Below are positions 1 through 12,003 of a stretch of 64,000 nt of DNA, piece by piece; within the stretch, counting starts at the first letter, position 1; each line of letters begins with the position of its first letter. Under the pieces are notes generated by a model that saw only the letters and a list, made by a program, of their open reading frames with translations, searched no databases and was not told the origin of the DNA. Where the stretch lies: NCBI GenBank assembly GCA_037178675.1, contig JAYMGJ010000295.1, positions 1 through 64,000 of the forward strand, given 5' to 3'. The translations under genes were made by a program, and so were the position numbers. Source of the stretch: Scleroderma bovista. Its lineage: Eukaryota > Basidiomycota > Agaricomycetes > Boletales > Sclerodermataceae.

Positions 1-565
1 AACAGCTACACAGGAACCCCAGTCAACACTGTCTGGTTCTCTGTCATGATGGCGGCTCTCTTTGGTGCACTCACATTTGCAGGTGCCCAGGTGACGAACA
101 TCGTGTTTATGGTAGTGATCGCTGCTCTCTACATTGCATATGCGATACCTATCATAGCATGTTTTGTGTTTGAGAACGACTTCAAGCCCAGGCCATTCAA
201 CCTAGATGTCTTTGTAGGTCCCCTCCCCCCTTTCTCACTCACTCTTGGCATTGATGCCAACATTATTTCTGCAGAGTTTACCCATTGGCTTCATCGCAGT
301 GGCATTCATGGCATTCATGACCATCATTTCCATGTTCCCCACATCACCTGGTGCAAATGTTACTTCTATGAACTACACAGTAGTCATTGTGGGTGGCATA
401 CTCCTACTCTCACTTGCATGGTACTACTTTCCTGTGTATGGGGGTGTGCATTGGTTCACTGGACCAGTGCTGAACATAGTTAGAGAACACAAGGGGGCTG
501 GGTCAGATGCAACTTCAGTGGATAGAAAGGTGATAGGGGAGACAAGTGTGGCAGAGGTCATATAG
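1..565 (+). CDS. APC-family amino-acid (GABA-type) permease, 3' exons, 5' truncated by window edge
   Basis: Integral plasma- or vacuolar-membrane transporter that imports amino acids or GABA-like substrates. The frame is open from base 1 and contains the family signature NTVWFSVMMAALFGAL, then hydrophobic helices. I read exon 1 to 213, a 61-nt intron 214-274 (gtaggt...ctgcag, phase 0) and a last exon 275-565. Splicing gives the family-typical FNLDVFSLPIGFIAVAFMAF across the junction. The tail ends with a transmembrane segment (about 385-440), the WYYFPVYGGVHWFTGP motif and a hydrophilic C-terminus. No lesion is visible in the part present. It converges with the M28 gene: the two stop codons are 185 bp apart. 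The exact substrate cannot be told. Related N-terminal exons of a decayed paralogue lie at 55042-58282. Confidence 0.9.
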
Positions 566-1713
566 TGTGGGGGCATTATGACCAGGCTCAACACAAAGCA
601 TCTCTGTAGCAATGTAGGCTGGTCCATCTTTCTATAAATATAATTTCTTGACAATACCTTGGTGTTATATAAAACATAAGATTACCCCTCCCACATTGAT
701 TTGGGGATATCAGAACGTGCAAAGCTTGATCACTATCATCACACCTAGGATCAATCCAGATCCTCAAGACTAGTACCAGTGGGGAGATCAAAGCCAGCAG
801 CATGGAGGAGCGTGGCAAACTGGATGGAGGCATCCACCATCAGCATCATAACAAGCCAGGTGACAAAGAGAACAGGACGTACCTGCACCTTGAAGATGGA
901 GTGGACCTGGAATAAATTGTACCCTGGCCTGTCACTAACATCGCCTGCCACAACATTCTGTTAAATCCTTATGGAGGTATGGTTAAGGGTAACCCACCAC
1001 TGTTGTGGTACATGGGATCAGCGACTGGAAAGGGCACTAGTCAGTTGATAGGTTTATCTACAATGGAAAGGGAATCTCACTCCTCCCTGCATGCTCATAG
1101 AAGTGCATTGCAGGGAACCCCTGCTTGTGGAATGACTGAAATAATAGGTAGTCATGAGTCCATATATACACATAACAACAAACAGCAAAAAGGAAGGCAG
1201 TGTCACACACCAAACGTGTTTGGTACTGTGAACATGGAGAAAGTTAGCTGATGAAACTAATGCGAAGAACGCACACCCAAGATCTGTTGAAAGATTGTCC
1301 CGACTTGAGGGATACAGACAGCCCTCGCTATCCATATCATGCAAAGTCAAGACTATCCTTATGCGAAGAATGAATACAAGCTTGTCATAGCCATCTATCA
1401 CACAAGAATGACTATCCTGATGCAAGAGATGAATGCCAATGCTGACAGTCATCTATCGCACAAGAACCGCCAAGAAGCAGAAGAATCCAAGGATTGATGA
1501 TCATTTCTGTATGAGAGAGGAATGCAACCTACTGCAGTCCAACTCCCATACCAGAACAACCAAAGAAGCAGAAGAAACAATAGAGAAATGAAGGAGAAAA
1601 GGAAGAATCATTTTTAGTGCCCAAATGTCAAATTTAGGCGCCCAGTGCCGGCATTCCGATATTTTGAATAGCTCCGCCATTTTTGAAGCTATCAATCATG
1701 TGACTATACCATC

Positions 1714-2211
1714 ATGGAGCCTAGACCATGGTCTATCTGCCTGTCAAGTTCCGACGTAAATCCGTTTATTTCCCACGGAGATATTCCACCCGCAATCCAG
1801 ACACCCACTTCATCACTCACTATGGAGTCTGCATTTTCTCTGGAACGTTTCTCTGCTATTGCAGCAGACCTCAACTATGTCCTGCTCTTGGGACAGCCTC
1901 TCCCTGAGCTCCTGTGTACTGTCTGGTACATATCTTGCCAGCCTTCTCCCTCAGTCCCTCTCATTCTCGGTCAGCGCGTTCTCCTCGTCAGTCCTGCATC
2001 GCGCACATACTTTGGTCGTCTCAAGTCTATCGTTAGACTTGAAAATTCATACCTGGTCATCTCTGTGTCTCCTGAGTCCTCTGCATATGGTCCTTTCATC
2101 CCAGAGTCCTGTCACATCCATCTCCCTCTATCATTCATCTCGCTTCCCTGGACACGTCAAATCCGCTATTCACGTTTCACTTCCCTGCTATCCCACAACA
2201 AACATGAATGA
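1714..2211 (+). CDS. LX1 ORF, 165 aa, unknown function
   Basis: ATG start, no recognised domain. The segment from Met37 (1822, MESAFSLERFSAIAADL) to the stop is also open in LX1-B, -C and -D, and in LX2 at 52132. It contains LLLGQPLPELLCTVW, a hydrophobic/Pro-rich PSVPLILGQRVLLVSPASRTYFGRLKSIVRLE and a C-terminal FISLPWTR. The upstream 36 codons (from WSICLSSSD) are open in LX1-A, -C and -D. Between LX1-D and LX2, my hand alignment of about 130 codons shows no indel, about 25 codons with only synonymous change and about 30 with replacement. That suggests past protein-level constraint. It is not similar to gag, pol or env that I know. Confidence 0.55.
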   Translation: MEPRPWSICLSSSDVNPFISHGDIPPAIQTPTSSLTMESAFSLERFSAIAADLNYVLLLGQPLPELLCTVWYISCQPSPSVPLILGQRVLLVSPASRTYFGRLKSIVRLENSYLVISVSPESSAYGPFIPESCHIHLPLSFISLPWTRQIRYSRFTSLLSHNKHE

Positions 2212-2968
2212 AACAGTGCTCTAGAACCCTTCTTAGGAGCCCTAATAGAGTACAGAACCTTCCCCTTACTACTCAAGGGAAGACTGCACTTCGGGAGCAC
2301 CAAATTTCGCGTTTTTGCTCTACAGAAGCTCAATCCAAGGGATTTGTGACACTCTGTGACCAGCTGTGACTCTAATTGTCATTCCAGGCCCCCTGACACT
2401 GCTCTTCTGGTCGGATCAATTCTTTTATTATCCCCCAGCCACTCCCATCAGTGGCACTGCTTCAGAAGCTCATCTCCAGATCTAAAGTTCAATAAATCAT
2501 AGGTTGTGCTTCCCTTCTGTCTGAGTCACACAGAGTCACTCTGGCTCACTCTGACTCACTCTGCTGCGCATTATTCATCCCCTCTTGGCATTACTAATCC
2601 CCATTACTCCCCTTACCAATCACTTACCAATCATCCTTCAAATCATGCTTATCATGCTGCTTATCAATTCATGACTCATGCCCCTATGATTCATATGCAT
2701 TATGTCATTGCATATGCTCATTTAGCTTCAATCTACTCATCCCATGCTTTGGGGCCCCCCCCTCTCTTTTGGGCCCCATGCAATGATTTTTCCATATTCT
2801 TGGTTATGCACCCCTTTTTACCTATGTTTTTGCTCTTTCCCTTGGCTCAGCAGCTTGTTCAGGCTCTCCCCATCGATGACTCAGCCTGATTACACTGCTT
2901 ATCAATCACTTACCAATCTCTTACCAAGCACTTAGTCATTTGTGCTTACAGGGCCACAGCCCCTCCTG

Positions 2969-3023
2969 TATATAAACCAGCAGCCAAAGGCTGCAAGGAA
3001 GTGTCTGCTTCCCACTCAATAAA
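2969..3023 (+). promoter_or_regulatory. LX1 putative core promoter TATATAAA and downstream AATAAA
   Basis: TATATAAA at 2969-2976 is followed 42 bp later by AATAAA (3018-3023); both are preserved in the other LX1 copies. In LX2 the matching place has TATTTAAA (53143-53150). TATA followed by a poly(A) signal near the 3' end of a TG...CA element is the usual U3-R-U5 layout. Function is inferred. Confidence 0.5.
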
Positions 3024-4879
3024 GCGACCACATTCACTCTCCCTCTCTGTCTATAAGCTCTATCTCTGTCTTTGGACTTGTAGGTCACCCAGTGCTGGCC
3101 TAAAGCTCCTATATTGCTGTTTATCAGATATATCTTGTATCTGATCATTTCTCTAGGCTCAAGCGCAGTCTAGCATCTCTGTCCACTCCATCCCATCACT
3201 GTCCATCGCATTCTTGAAGCAGGAACTGTCCCCTTGCTTCCCTGTTGTCCCATCACTGCTATTACACCCCTATCATCAATCTATCATCGCTCTTCAATCC
3301 CAGGACTCTTCCTAACCACTGTGGTATGCTGAAGAGGAGTCAATACCATCCCAAGTCGCATCCCATCCCCATTAGAAGCCCTTCCCTTCCCTCCTGCATC
3401 CTGCCTGAAGGTGTGCAGCACATCCCCCTGAGGAGATTAAATACCAGAAATGCAAAGGAAGACCACCACTCGCATTTTGCTGTTTGTTGGTTGTTCTGAC
3501 CTCTTCCCTCACTTAGGCGCACAGCAGGCACACACCTGATGGTCACTACAGCATGCTGGAGTAAAGCCAACATTGAGATCCAGACTATAGATGGCTGAAA
3601 TATTAGCAGCAAGCTGCGCAACTTCAGGTGTGCCTATGCTGAAGAGGTAAATAAGGGTGAGCATGCTGTTTGCACATGAGTCTGTCACCCACAATTTTGG
3701 AAGCCCCAGCTGTGGAGGCTCATGTGACACATGGTATGCCAACATGTCTGCCTGAATCATCAGTGTAATGTTGGCACCCATTTCATGCAGCTCCTCTGCA
3801 GCAGAATGCCATTGTCAAATAATGGGTCACCCAAGTATGGATGAACATACTTGCATATGCCCTGGATCCAACCAGGCCCTGCTCTTCTCCTGTGAACACA
3901 ACCAGTTCAACATTGCTCCTGAAGGTAATCCCAGTGTGCTTGATGCACTGTGCAATGCTGAGAATCAATATCGTTCCCAAGCCATCGTCATTTCCACCAG
4001 GTGCCTGCATATATACATTCAATGTGTCAGTGAGTGCAGCCTAGAGTATCCATAGCCATTTGAACTCGCCTGCTCTGAGCCAAATGAGCCATGTGAGTCA
4101 TAGTACCCCAATATGAGGACAACTTTCGATGTATCTGTCATGGCATTGTATTGACTATATATGTATGTATCAGACAAGTGTGCTGTCAAGACTGAAAGGC
4201 TCACCAGATCACATTTGGTGCAAAGCCCACCTTGAATGCCATTAACATGCATGTTGCACTGGTTTGCTTGAACTGTTGCTTGATCCACTTGGCAGCGACC
4301 CTTGAACCGTTGTGAAACGAGTGCCTTGACACAATGCCTGACTCTCTGTCCTCGTTAGTAAGGAAGTGTATATCCTTTCACAGTTGCTCCACTGATATTC
4401 CACCTATGATGCCTGCAATGAGCAGATTGAAGCAAAGGGATGCAAGGAGGTTGTGAATGTGTTTCAAGTGGTTTCTGGGACAGGGAGGAACAACACTGGC
4501 GATACAGGGATTGGAGCTGCATTCCAGAAAGGGGGAAGATATGTGGTCAGGGCATCTGCAGTGCATTTGTCAGGAATGGCGAGGATAACAAAGTGATTGC
4601 TGTGATGGATGAGAGACGTGCTGTGGTTGAGCAAAGTAGTCTGTGGACCCAGGCAGATAGGATCATAGGCCCTGTGGAACTGGCTGAGGAACTGTGTGAC
4701 TTCAGATTCATATTTGAGAGTGTGGAGAGAGTCATCAATGGATGATTCCTGGATCCAGATGAGCCATTGTGGATGGGAGTACAGAGAAATGAACAAGCCC
4801 CCATCCAAAGAAGCTGGGATGAGGACAAGGCAGGCAACATCAGAGAGTTTGAAGAGCAACCATTGATCAAATATTCCAT

Positions 4880-7800
4880 ACTAGAATTTAGAAATTGTCA
4901 GCCAGACACACTGGAACATTGTTGTTGTCTGCCACATGCAAGATGGTGAGAAGAGTGATGGGTGTTTCTGCACTCAGCATCATTGTCCATGGTGCAGGCA
5001 AAGGTGTCTGAGGCTCTGAGCAGGTTTGTCAATTGCCCTGGCTGCACAAATTCAATCCTTACCATTCCTTCAGTTGTGACTGGTGCTTCTGATAGCAAAT
5101 TTGCAGTTGGTGTCTGCGGGGTTCAACGTCCTTCTTGCTGCCCATAACCAAGCCATGCTATCCACTGTTGCAGATGAGAATTGGTACAAGTGTTCCAGAT
5201 CCATCTCACATTAGACATATCTTTCATACTTCATCCACCTGTTTCAAGTCAAGTGGACTGCTTGATAGGTCAAAAGCAAAATATACCTGATTGATTTTGT
5301 GAAGAATGATCCTGACACTTTCTGCAGGCTCAAGGGGTATTTGGTATATGCTCTGAATGGAATACTTCCATCATTGTTCACCTGATGCATTTGTAGTTAA
5401 CAATGTGGGCAAGTCACATGCAATGCTGATGTACTTTGTGGACACCACTGACCAAGAGAGAACGAGGACATCATGACTATTAACATGGATGTTATGGTCT
5501 GCATGACCCATGTGGTTCTCCCATGGATGATTGAACAGTTGTATTTCTCCTGTTCATGCAATGGATTTCTTGTTCGTTGTCTAGGAATTCTGGGTTGATC
5601 CTCAACCTTGGAGTAGATTCCCTCACTGATGCTTGCGACATACTTGGGCCCAAAAACATTCATCACAACATTCAGCAGTGCACTTGTGGAAGAAGTCAAG
5701 GCATAGAACATGACTATTCAGTATCTCAACACCTATTTGTTGTACACATGCTCCTATATCGGCTGTCAATTCCTTACAGCAGGTAATCACTCTCCTGCCC
5801 CATCAGGTGTTGAATGTCCAAGATCACCAAATCATTGGCTAAGGTTCCTATCCTGTCTGCATACATTTGTGCATCATTGGGTAAGATTGGGCTGGCTTGC
5901 AGAGCCATGATGACAGACCACCCGAACACCCTCACCATGTTTTGGAGTCATGCGTTACTCAACTACATCATCCATGTGATTGGATGAAAGATGTTGTTCA
6001 TTTCATACACACACCAATTACACAACAACATCCATTGTCAGTGCTTAGGAAATGTGAGAGAGAAGCCAAGAAGCAGTAGGTAGGTATTCTTTTCATTTGG
6101 GCAACCTGATGCGCTCCTTGACATGTTTCGCACATTCAGTGATTGCTTTTTCCTGCTCTGTGTGGAGTGACATCATGGGTGTATGTACTCACAGAAACTA
6201 CATAGAGATATAGCCTTGGATACACTACTACATTGGGAATATAAAACTTGCTTTTCCTATCGAGGTTTGCCCCCACACATGGAAGGAAAAGTCAAGGTCA
6301 GGTGCATCATAAGCAGATATGAGCCCTGAGGTCATGATGAATCTGTGCTGGGTATCCACCAAGGCCTGTGTAGTTGTTGAGCAGCAAAGACACCCCATTT
6401 CTAACTGACCATACATTCTGTGTATGCATGCCTACATAATGGGAGCAGGGTGGAGATGGTTGAGTGTTCATTGCAGTGAGGCATTGCAAAGAGTGCCCTG
6501 GTTGTTATTGGTATGCTGCTGGGTAGTTTGTGTGGCCACTGCCCAAGATGGTGTCACAGGGCATGTTTTGGAATGGTGGAGGGAGGTGATGTCCCTGAGG
6601 AATGGAGGAGTTGGGTATGTGGCAGAGGAATCATCCCAGACAATGAGCGAGAGCATGCAGTCATGGTACAGAGAAAGAGGCTTGGAGCAATGAGGGTGTG
6701 CAACACTGGCACTGGCTCTGCAATGGGCATGGTGGGCACCAATGGGGAGGTTTCGAGCCTAAAGCAAGGGCAAAGAAAAGGCAGAGGGAGGAGAAGAGGG
6801 TACACAGGTGAATGGGGTGAATGGGGTTGAGCAGGATGTGGAGGCTGGGAAGGCAAGATGGACACGGTGTGGGTGCTGGCCAAATGCAGTTGTATGACAG
6901 ATTGATATGTTGGGGTGTGCGAAGGCAGAAGAAAAAGGGTGGGATCGGGAAAGGTAAGCAACATTGGGAGAGTAAATGACTGCAATGGAGGATATCAACC
7001 TTCTTCAATGGACAAGTCAGATTCCCATTCTCACTTTCACTTTCCCCACTTTGGGCAGACATGGATTGGAATACAGACGAAACAACATTGTCATTCACAG
7101 AGTCTTCACACTGTGCAATCTATGTGCTGACGAAGACATCATGCTGGGGTGGGAATGAGACAATGGACATGTTACCTGTGTTGATGGAGAGCCAGGGATG
7201 TTTTGGTGCGTCTCTTGTGTTAGTCAAGCAGGTCTGATGGCTCACCTACCCACTGAACACATCCCATTGTCCTGATCTCAACCAGTTGTGCTGGTCCAGT
7301 TGGCAGGTGAGCCAGAGGGAAATGGGCTAGGAAGCTGATGCTCAGAGAGTGCAGGTGAGCATAAGGAACAAAAGAGGGGCACATGAAATCTTGCAGGACG
7401 AAGGACACTGGACAGTTGGAATTTGGTCAGGGCTGAGCCTGTGAACTCTGCTCCACAACAGGTGGCAGACCAGATTTGGACCAGACTGTGAATGCGCCAA
7501 TCCAGCCAATGCAGGGTATGCAAATCCCACACCACATGAGGGGGGACCCTGATGTCATTTCAGCATTCTCCTTAGCTGACTCCCTCTGCCTCTGGGGGGC
7601 TGAGGGTCTTGACTAGGTCCCAGTGTAGGTGACAGCAAGAGACTGAGGGACCACCATGCCCTTCTGATTCATTTGTCACTAACTCTGCCACTTCAGTAGG
7701 GCAAGAAGGGTCATTCACTGTGTTCAATGAGGTATGATGTTATCTATGCATCTGCAAGCTGGATCTGAAGAGTTTCCATGTGGTGAACCACATCCAGTCC

Positions 7801-7940
7801 ATGGCGATTGACCTTGAAGATGCTAGGGCTGTTGTAATCACTTCCACCAGTCCTGGAGAAACCATGGTGGAAGGATGTGCTGCTGCTACTCATGAGGTCT
7901 GTGCACATGCAGCCATACATTGCTGACACTTATCAATCCC
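4880..7940. other. Unresolved decayed region
   Basis: Holds no open frame that I can name. On the minus strand, 5397-5711 is open for 104 codons and 5712-5930 reads sensibly with one stop, so remnants of a minus-strand host gene are likely, but I do not recognise the family. A purine-rich stretch lies at 6769-6830. Nothing else convincing was found between 5950 and 7940. Confidence 0.3.
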
Positions 7941-7945
7941 ACTAG

Positions 7946-10915
7946 GTGCCAGATATCCAACCTGGTCTGACAGTACTCAGCCACACACAGGACACACATA
8001 TGGACCCCATTCCTGGCTCAGTGGACTCTTCATCCAAGATCAATGCCACGAAGGACGTCCTAGTGGAGATCGCCCAAGTCGTACAAGAATGCGCACAGTT
8101 CATCACGAAGTACTCAGAAACCAAAACTTTCTGTACGCCACCTATTCCTGTAGTCTTCATGAAACTCATGTTTTTCATAGGGTCGTGGCTCAGGAAGAGT
8201 GTTCCCTCGGAGACAACGACCAAGGTCGTCAACTATACCTGGAAGTTAGAGAAGCTGATGCAAGAGCTTCGAGATCGACCAATTCCAGACATCCATTATG
8301 GCATAAAACAGATATTCGAGGATCTTAGCTCGAACTGCTTGACCTGTGCGGACGGAGTTGGACTCAACGAGGCAAAGAAATGCCTGGATGGCACGAGAAT
8401 CGAGATCTTGAATGAAATTGTTGACTGGATCAACAACACAGACGCCGCTACACTGCGCATCTTCTGGCTCCAAAGACAGGCTGGAAAGGGGAAATCAGCC
8501 ATAGCACACACAGTTGCTCGGCATGGCCAGAATCTTGGTGTGCTTGGATCATGCTTCTGTTTCAGTCATGTTAGACAGCACAAGCAGCTCCATACGAAGC
8601 TCTTCCCATCCATCATGCATGACTTGGCTCATTGTGACCTCCATTTGCAACCACTTCTGGTTGAGGTGACAACCAACAACCATTCATTGAGGGACTCAAC
8701 AAACATTGCAGCACAGTGGAACAAACTCATTCTCAAATCCCTTTCCCAATTGAAGGGTTCCCTGACTGGAAATGTAGTGGTGGTCATTGACACTTGGATG
8801 AGAGTGGTGCAGAGTGCATGAGGACAACTGTACTTGAGGTCCTTGCTACATATGGCACAGAACTTCCAACAAACATCCAGATTCTCTTGACTTCTTGGCC
8901 ACTTGTGGACATTGGGGAGGCATTAAACTCCGGTCCGCATATATATGCCAGGTTGCTCGATGCCATTGATATAGAGTTGACCATGTGCGACATTCATCTC
9001 TATGTTTCTACCCATCTGAAGTGTCTCTGTGACACATTCACTGACAAAGATTTCCAACAGCTCACTGTGAAATCAGGTGGGGTATTTGAATGGGCACATC
9101 TGGCATGCGACTTCATGTGCCCCTGAATCAGGGTGATCCTGAAGGACTGTTTTCATCAAATCATGTCTCATGCTCCTGGTGACAGAAGGACTCTTCTCGA
9201 TGAAATGTATACCACATTTTTGAAGGATCTTTTCTGAGGTTCCAATGATCGCCAGGACTTTCATTCTGTCATGTGGCAGATCCTGTGGTTGAAGGAGCTG
9301 CTCCCTATCAGTGCATTGGACTTTATGCATGAAAGGTTCCCTCAGGAGGATGACCACTATCCTGTGGGATACATCCTCAATTTCATGGCACCATTGCTTG
9401 CTGGTGCCAGTGAGGTATCTACTCCTGTCTGCCCCCTTCATGTGTTGTTCTATGACTTCTTGCTTGATGAAAAGTGAAGCAGGGAGTTTTTTATTCAGCA
9501 AGGTGATGTACATCATAATCTTGCTGTTGCCTCACTTTCTGTCATGCAAGGTGGCCTTCATTTCAACATCTGTAAACTGGAAACATTGTACATATCCAAC
9601 TCTGAGGTGGCAGACTTGGAAAAGAGGGTTGAAGAAAACATTCCACCACATCTATTGTATTTGTGTTGATTCTGGGAAACCTACCTCCAAGCTGCAGCAT
9701 TTGATCCAGACCTGGCACAATTCATCAGCAAAACAGTCATTTTCACACAGACACTACAGAGATACAGATTTGTACAGACCAAAAAAAAATCATCTATGGA
9801 GCAATTAGAACACATATACATTGCTCTGTACAATCTGTACCTGACTGTACAGGTAGGTCCCCCATTGTGCAGTAACCCTTACTCTGTACAGGTCTGTACA
9901 GTAAAATGCTGTTTTGCTGATGATTGGTGAGGGGGCTTGTCACTGGAGAACAGATGCTATTTTGGTTGGAGGCCCTTGGTGTATCAAAGTTGATTAGGGA
10001 GGCCTGTGGGGCACTGATTTCTGCTGAGGGATGCAGGTGAGTCAATTCATATGTAATATGGGATTTCATCCAACTAACATTGAATTAGCACTGAAGAATG
10101 GGGTATGAAGAATTGGTAATGTTCATCAAAGATGGGATCAAATTTGTGGAGAACTTTGCTGGGATCATTGACAAGAGCACACCTCACCTGTACTTGTCAG
10201 CATTGCCATTTTCACCATCAAAGTCAATATTGGCAAGATCTCAGATTGAAAGGTTTGCAGGAATTGCACAAGTTGCTGTAGGACAACAGGATGACTGGCC
10301 CAGGAATCAACAGATTCTTCAAGGGCACACAGACTTTGTGGAGTCAGTTGCATTCTCACCAGATGGAAGGCACACTGTGTCAGGTTCTTGGGATAAGACA
10401 ATCCAACTTTGGGATGCACAGACAGGTGGCCAGGTGGCCAACCCCCTCCAAGGGCACACACTCCCAGTCTTGTCAGTTGCATTCTCACCAGATGGAAGGC
10501 ACATTGTGTCAGGTTCTTTTGATAACACAATCCAACTTTAGGATGCACAGACAGGTGGCAATGTGGGAAACACCCTTAAAGAGCAAACCACAAATTCCCT
10601 TTCAAGTACACTCTCACCAATCCACTTCTCATCTTCAGCTGCACATGCACTCCATGATGCTCAGAGTCTTTTTATTAACATGTCCAATATCAATGTGGAC
10701 TACTGAGACCTGATTCATCTGCAGAATGATGGCTGGATTGTAGGTCCCAATGGGAAACTGTTGCTGTGGGTGCCTTCCTCAAACCATAAATTGTTTTTCT
10801 ATACCCACTGGACACATCTGGTAATCCCAAGAGGTATTCCTGAGCTTAATTTGAGCAAGATGGCTCATGGCCCTGCTTGGCATAGATGCTACACACCTGT
10901 TCCTGAAGATAATTA
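7946..10915 (+). pseudogene. NACHT-WD40 (NWD, STAND NTPase) protein remnant
   Basis: NLR-like fungal STAND protein; family members are implicated in non-self recognition. Frame 7946-8821 holds the N-terminal helical region, the linker (KKCLDGTRIEILNEIVDWI) and Walker A (RQAGKGKSAIAHT; first Gly of the usual GQAGKGKS changed). A 1-nt loss near 8790 breaks the frame inside Walker B (NVVVVID then DESGAECMR). Further pieces: 8794-9126, about 9140-9240 (TLLDEMYTTFLKDL), about 9241-9476 (stop at DEK), then YLQAAAFDPDLAQFI. About 300 bp that does not fit (roughly 9780-10080) follows. Then 10098-10541 has the pre-repeat ([16 protein letters not shown]) and two WD40 repeats (GHT...VAFSPDGRH...[12 protein letters not shown]) ending at TAG 10539. 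The characteristic C-terminus (NDGWIVGPNGKLLLWVP...MAHGPAWHRC) is still readable to 10915. At least four lesions; non-functional. Confidence 0.85.
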
Positions 10916-11158
10916 GGTATTTGAGGCAGCTATTAGTCTCTTCACCTTCCTATGATACCTGTGGTTTGAGTTTTTACCAGTGTACCGATCTTCCTATTTC
11001 TTTTAGTGATACAGTGTAGAAATGTGGTGTGCACAGGGAAGCTCTCAGCTAATTAAGATTGCATGAAGGTATACAAATGGGTATGGTACTACCAAAACTA
11101 AGTAATAGGATGGGTGGTTACCATCCTTGGACCTTGGCACTCATCACCATCATTTGTG

Positions 11159-11287
11159 TGGGCAGTTATCATGTTGATGGTTGTTGTCATCATCCATCAG
11201 CAGTAGTTCTTGTCTGTCAGTATTGATATAGGACTCGGGCATGCTAATCATTACATTGGTAGTGGTAGTGGCAGTTGTTATCATTGT
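11159..11287 (+). repeat. GT-rich repeat segment, paralogue of 51184-51310
   Basis: Starts GGGCAGTTATCATGTTGATGG and matches 51184 onward almost base for base (TTGTTGTCATCATCCATC, AGTAGTTCTTGTCT, CATTACATTGGTAGTGG). The match resumes at 31368 beyond the Gypsy-I element, so the element inserted into an existing repeat. The gap 10916-11158 shows no gene. Confidence 0.7.
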
Positions 11288-11894
11288 TGGCAAGTCTGGG
11301 TCTACTCTGGTAGCGGGTCCAGTCAAGTCTGGATGGAAATGGACGAAGGGGGAGGACAGATGCTGGACAAGAGGTTAGTCCCGCCGGAGTTGGTGACCAA
11401 TTGGATTCAACGACTAAGGACAACGAGCATTGATCCCTTGTGTAGGTTCCAGTCAGGTGGAGATGGAGACAGAGACAGACGGAAGCAGGAGTAGTGACTA
11501 TGGTTGATTTCAGACTGAGGAGTACAGGATAATCTACAGAGTACTTATACTAAGTGCAAACTAGGGACAAGTATATATGGTGACAAGTAAACAGCCCAAA
11601 GGGCAGACAAGGAATAACTGGAGTTGGGACTAGGTCAGGTCCGATGAAAATAAGTGAGGTCTGGAGAAAATACTACAAGGTAGAAGATATAAACAGAGCA
11701 TGGGGAACTCATGATACTACAGGGTTGATGGAGAGGTGAAGTAACGACTGGATAGGGATTAATGCAAAGGGTCACACTTAGCGGAAGAGTATGTGCGCGT
11801 CTGGGACTGGAGTGATGCACAGAGGTCCAGAGTTGGGCTGTAGTGCTGTGATGTGACCAGAGTAACCAGATATGATCCAGACATGGTCATAAAA
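11288..11894 (-). repeat. Gypsy-I(-) 3' LTR, 607 bp
   Basis: Homologous to the LTRs at 30750-31362, 31555-32183, 40204-40818 and 46403-47037. The family ends are TGTTATGACC...GACTTGACA. Here the minus-strand start reads TTTTATGACC, so the terminal G is lost. The adjacent purine tract on its internal side identifies it as the 3' LTR. Confidence 0.88.
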
Positions 11895-11912
11895 GTATCC
11901 CCCCTTTAGGGG
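11895..11912 (-). promoter_or_regulatory. Polypurine tract of Gypsy-I(-)
   Basis: Minus strand reads CCCCTAAAGGGGGGATAC directly before the 3' LTR. The equivalent in Gypsy-I(+) is AAAAGAGGAATAC (46390-46402), and Gypsy-II has GAAGGGGGATAC. It is the expected primer for plus-strand DNA synthesis. Confidence 0.7.
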
Positions 11913-12003
11913 CCGAACCCATGAGGCCCCAATGAGGCTGTCATGTGGTCATCTAGAACAATGCGGAGTCTGGAGTGATTGTCTGAGTACAAAAATCTGG
12001 ATC

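Larger units (their letters stand above)
1201..3523 (+). mobile_element. LX1-A: LTR-like element, 2323 bp, TSD GCAG
   Basis: Begins TGTCACACACCAAACG, ends TTAGGCGCACA, and is flanked by GCAG (1197-1200 and 3524-3527). Near-identical copies lie at 32289, 43202, 55799 and 63489, plus a truncated one at 24319. Inside, in order: an ORF (1714-2211), AATAAA at 2491, a CTTACCAATC-rich tract (about 2600-2660), TATATAAA at 2969 and AATAAA at 3018. This is the order expected of an LTR with a very long U3. No internal gag or pol accompanies any copy here, so these are solo LTRs or a non-autonomous LTR-like family. It sits in an intron of the M28 gene, opposite to its direction. Confidence 0.85.
751..4860 (-). 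pseudogene. M28-family zinc aminopeptidase, decayed, split by LX1-A in an intron
   Basis: Zn-dependent exopeptidase of the fungal leucyl-aminopeptidase type. Minus-strand exons I can join in phase: 4205 and upward, 4070-4154, 3851-4004, 3693-3795, 3536-3638, 1081-1135, 998-1024, 883-944, 751-819 (stop). Introns are 50-65 nt except 1136-3535, which holds LX1-A. Seen motifs: GFAPNVIC, GYYDSHGSFG, APGGNDDGLGT, FTGEEQGLVGSRAYA, MIQADMLAYH, PACCSDHQ, ADPMYHNSG, ATLLHAAGF. In the family the first motif reads GHYDS and its His is a zinc ligand; here it is Tyr, so activity is doubtful. Other damage: an in-frame TGA at 4378-4380 (probably from CGA) and a frame break near 4466. The intron 4005-4069 uses a GC donor (CAG|GCGAGT). 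The N-terminus upstream of about 4860 is unresolved. The 3' half is intact enough to be spliced. Confidence 0.88.

Noticed and set aside
2506..2889. Open frame downstream of the LX1 ORF (MLPFCLSHTES...)
   Set aside because: It is produced by the CTTACCAATC/CTTATCAATC repeat tract; its length varies between copies and LX2 does not keep the frame.
6513..7098. Several overlapping open frames on both strands around 6.5-7.1 kb
   Set aside because: Low-complexity purine/pyrimidine composition gives long frames on both strands; no motif or splice structure supports any of them.
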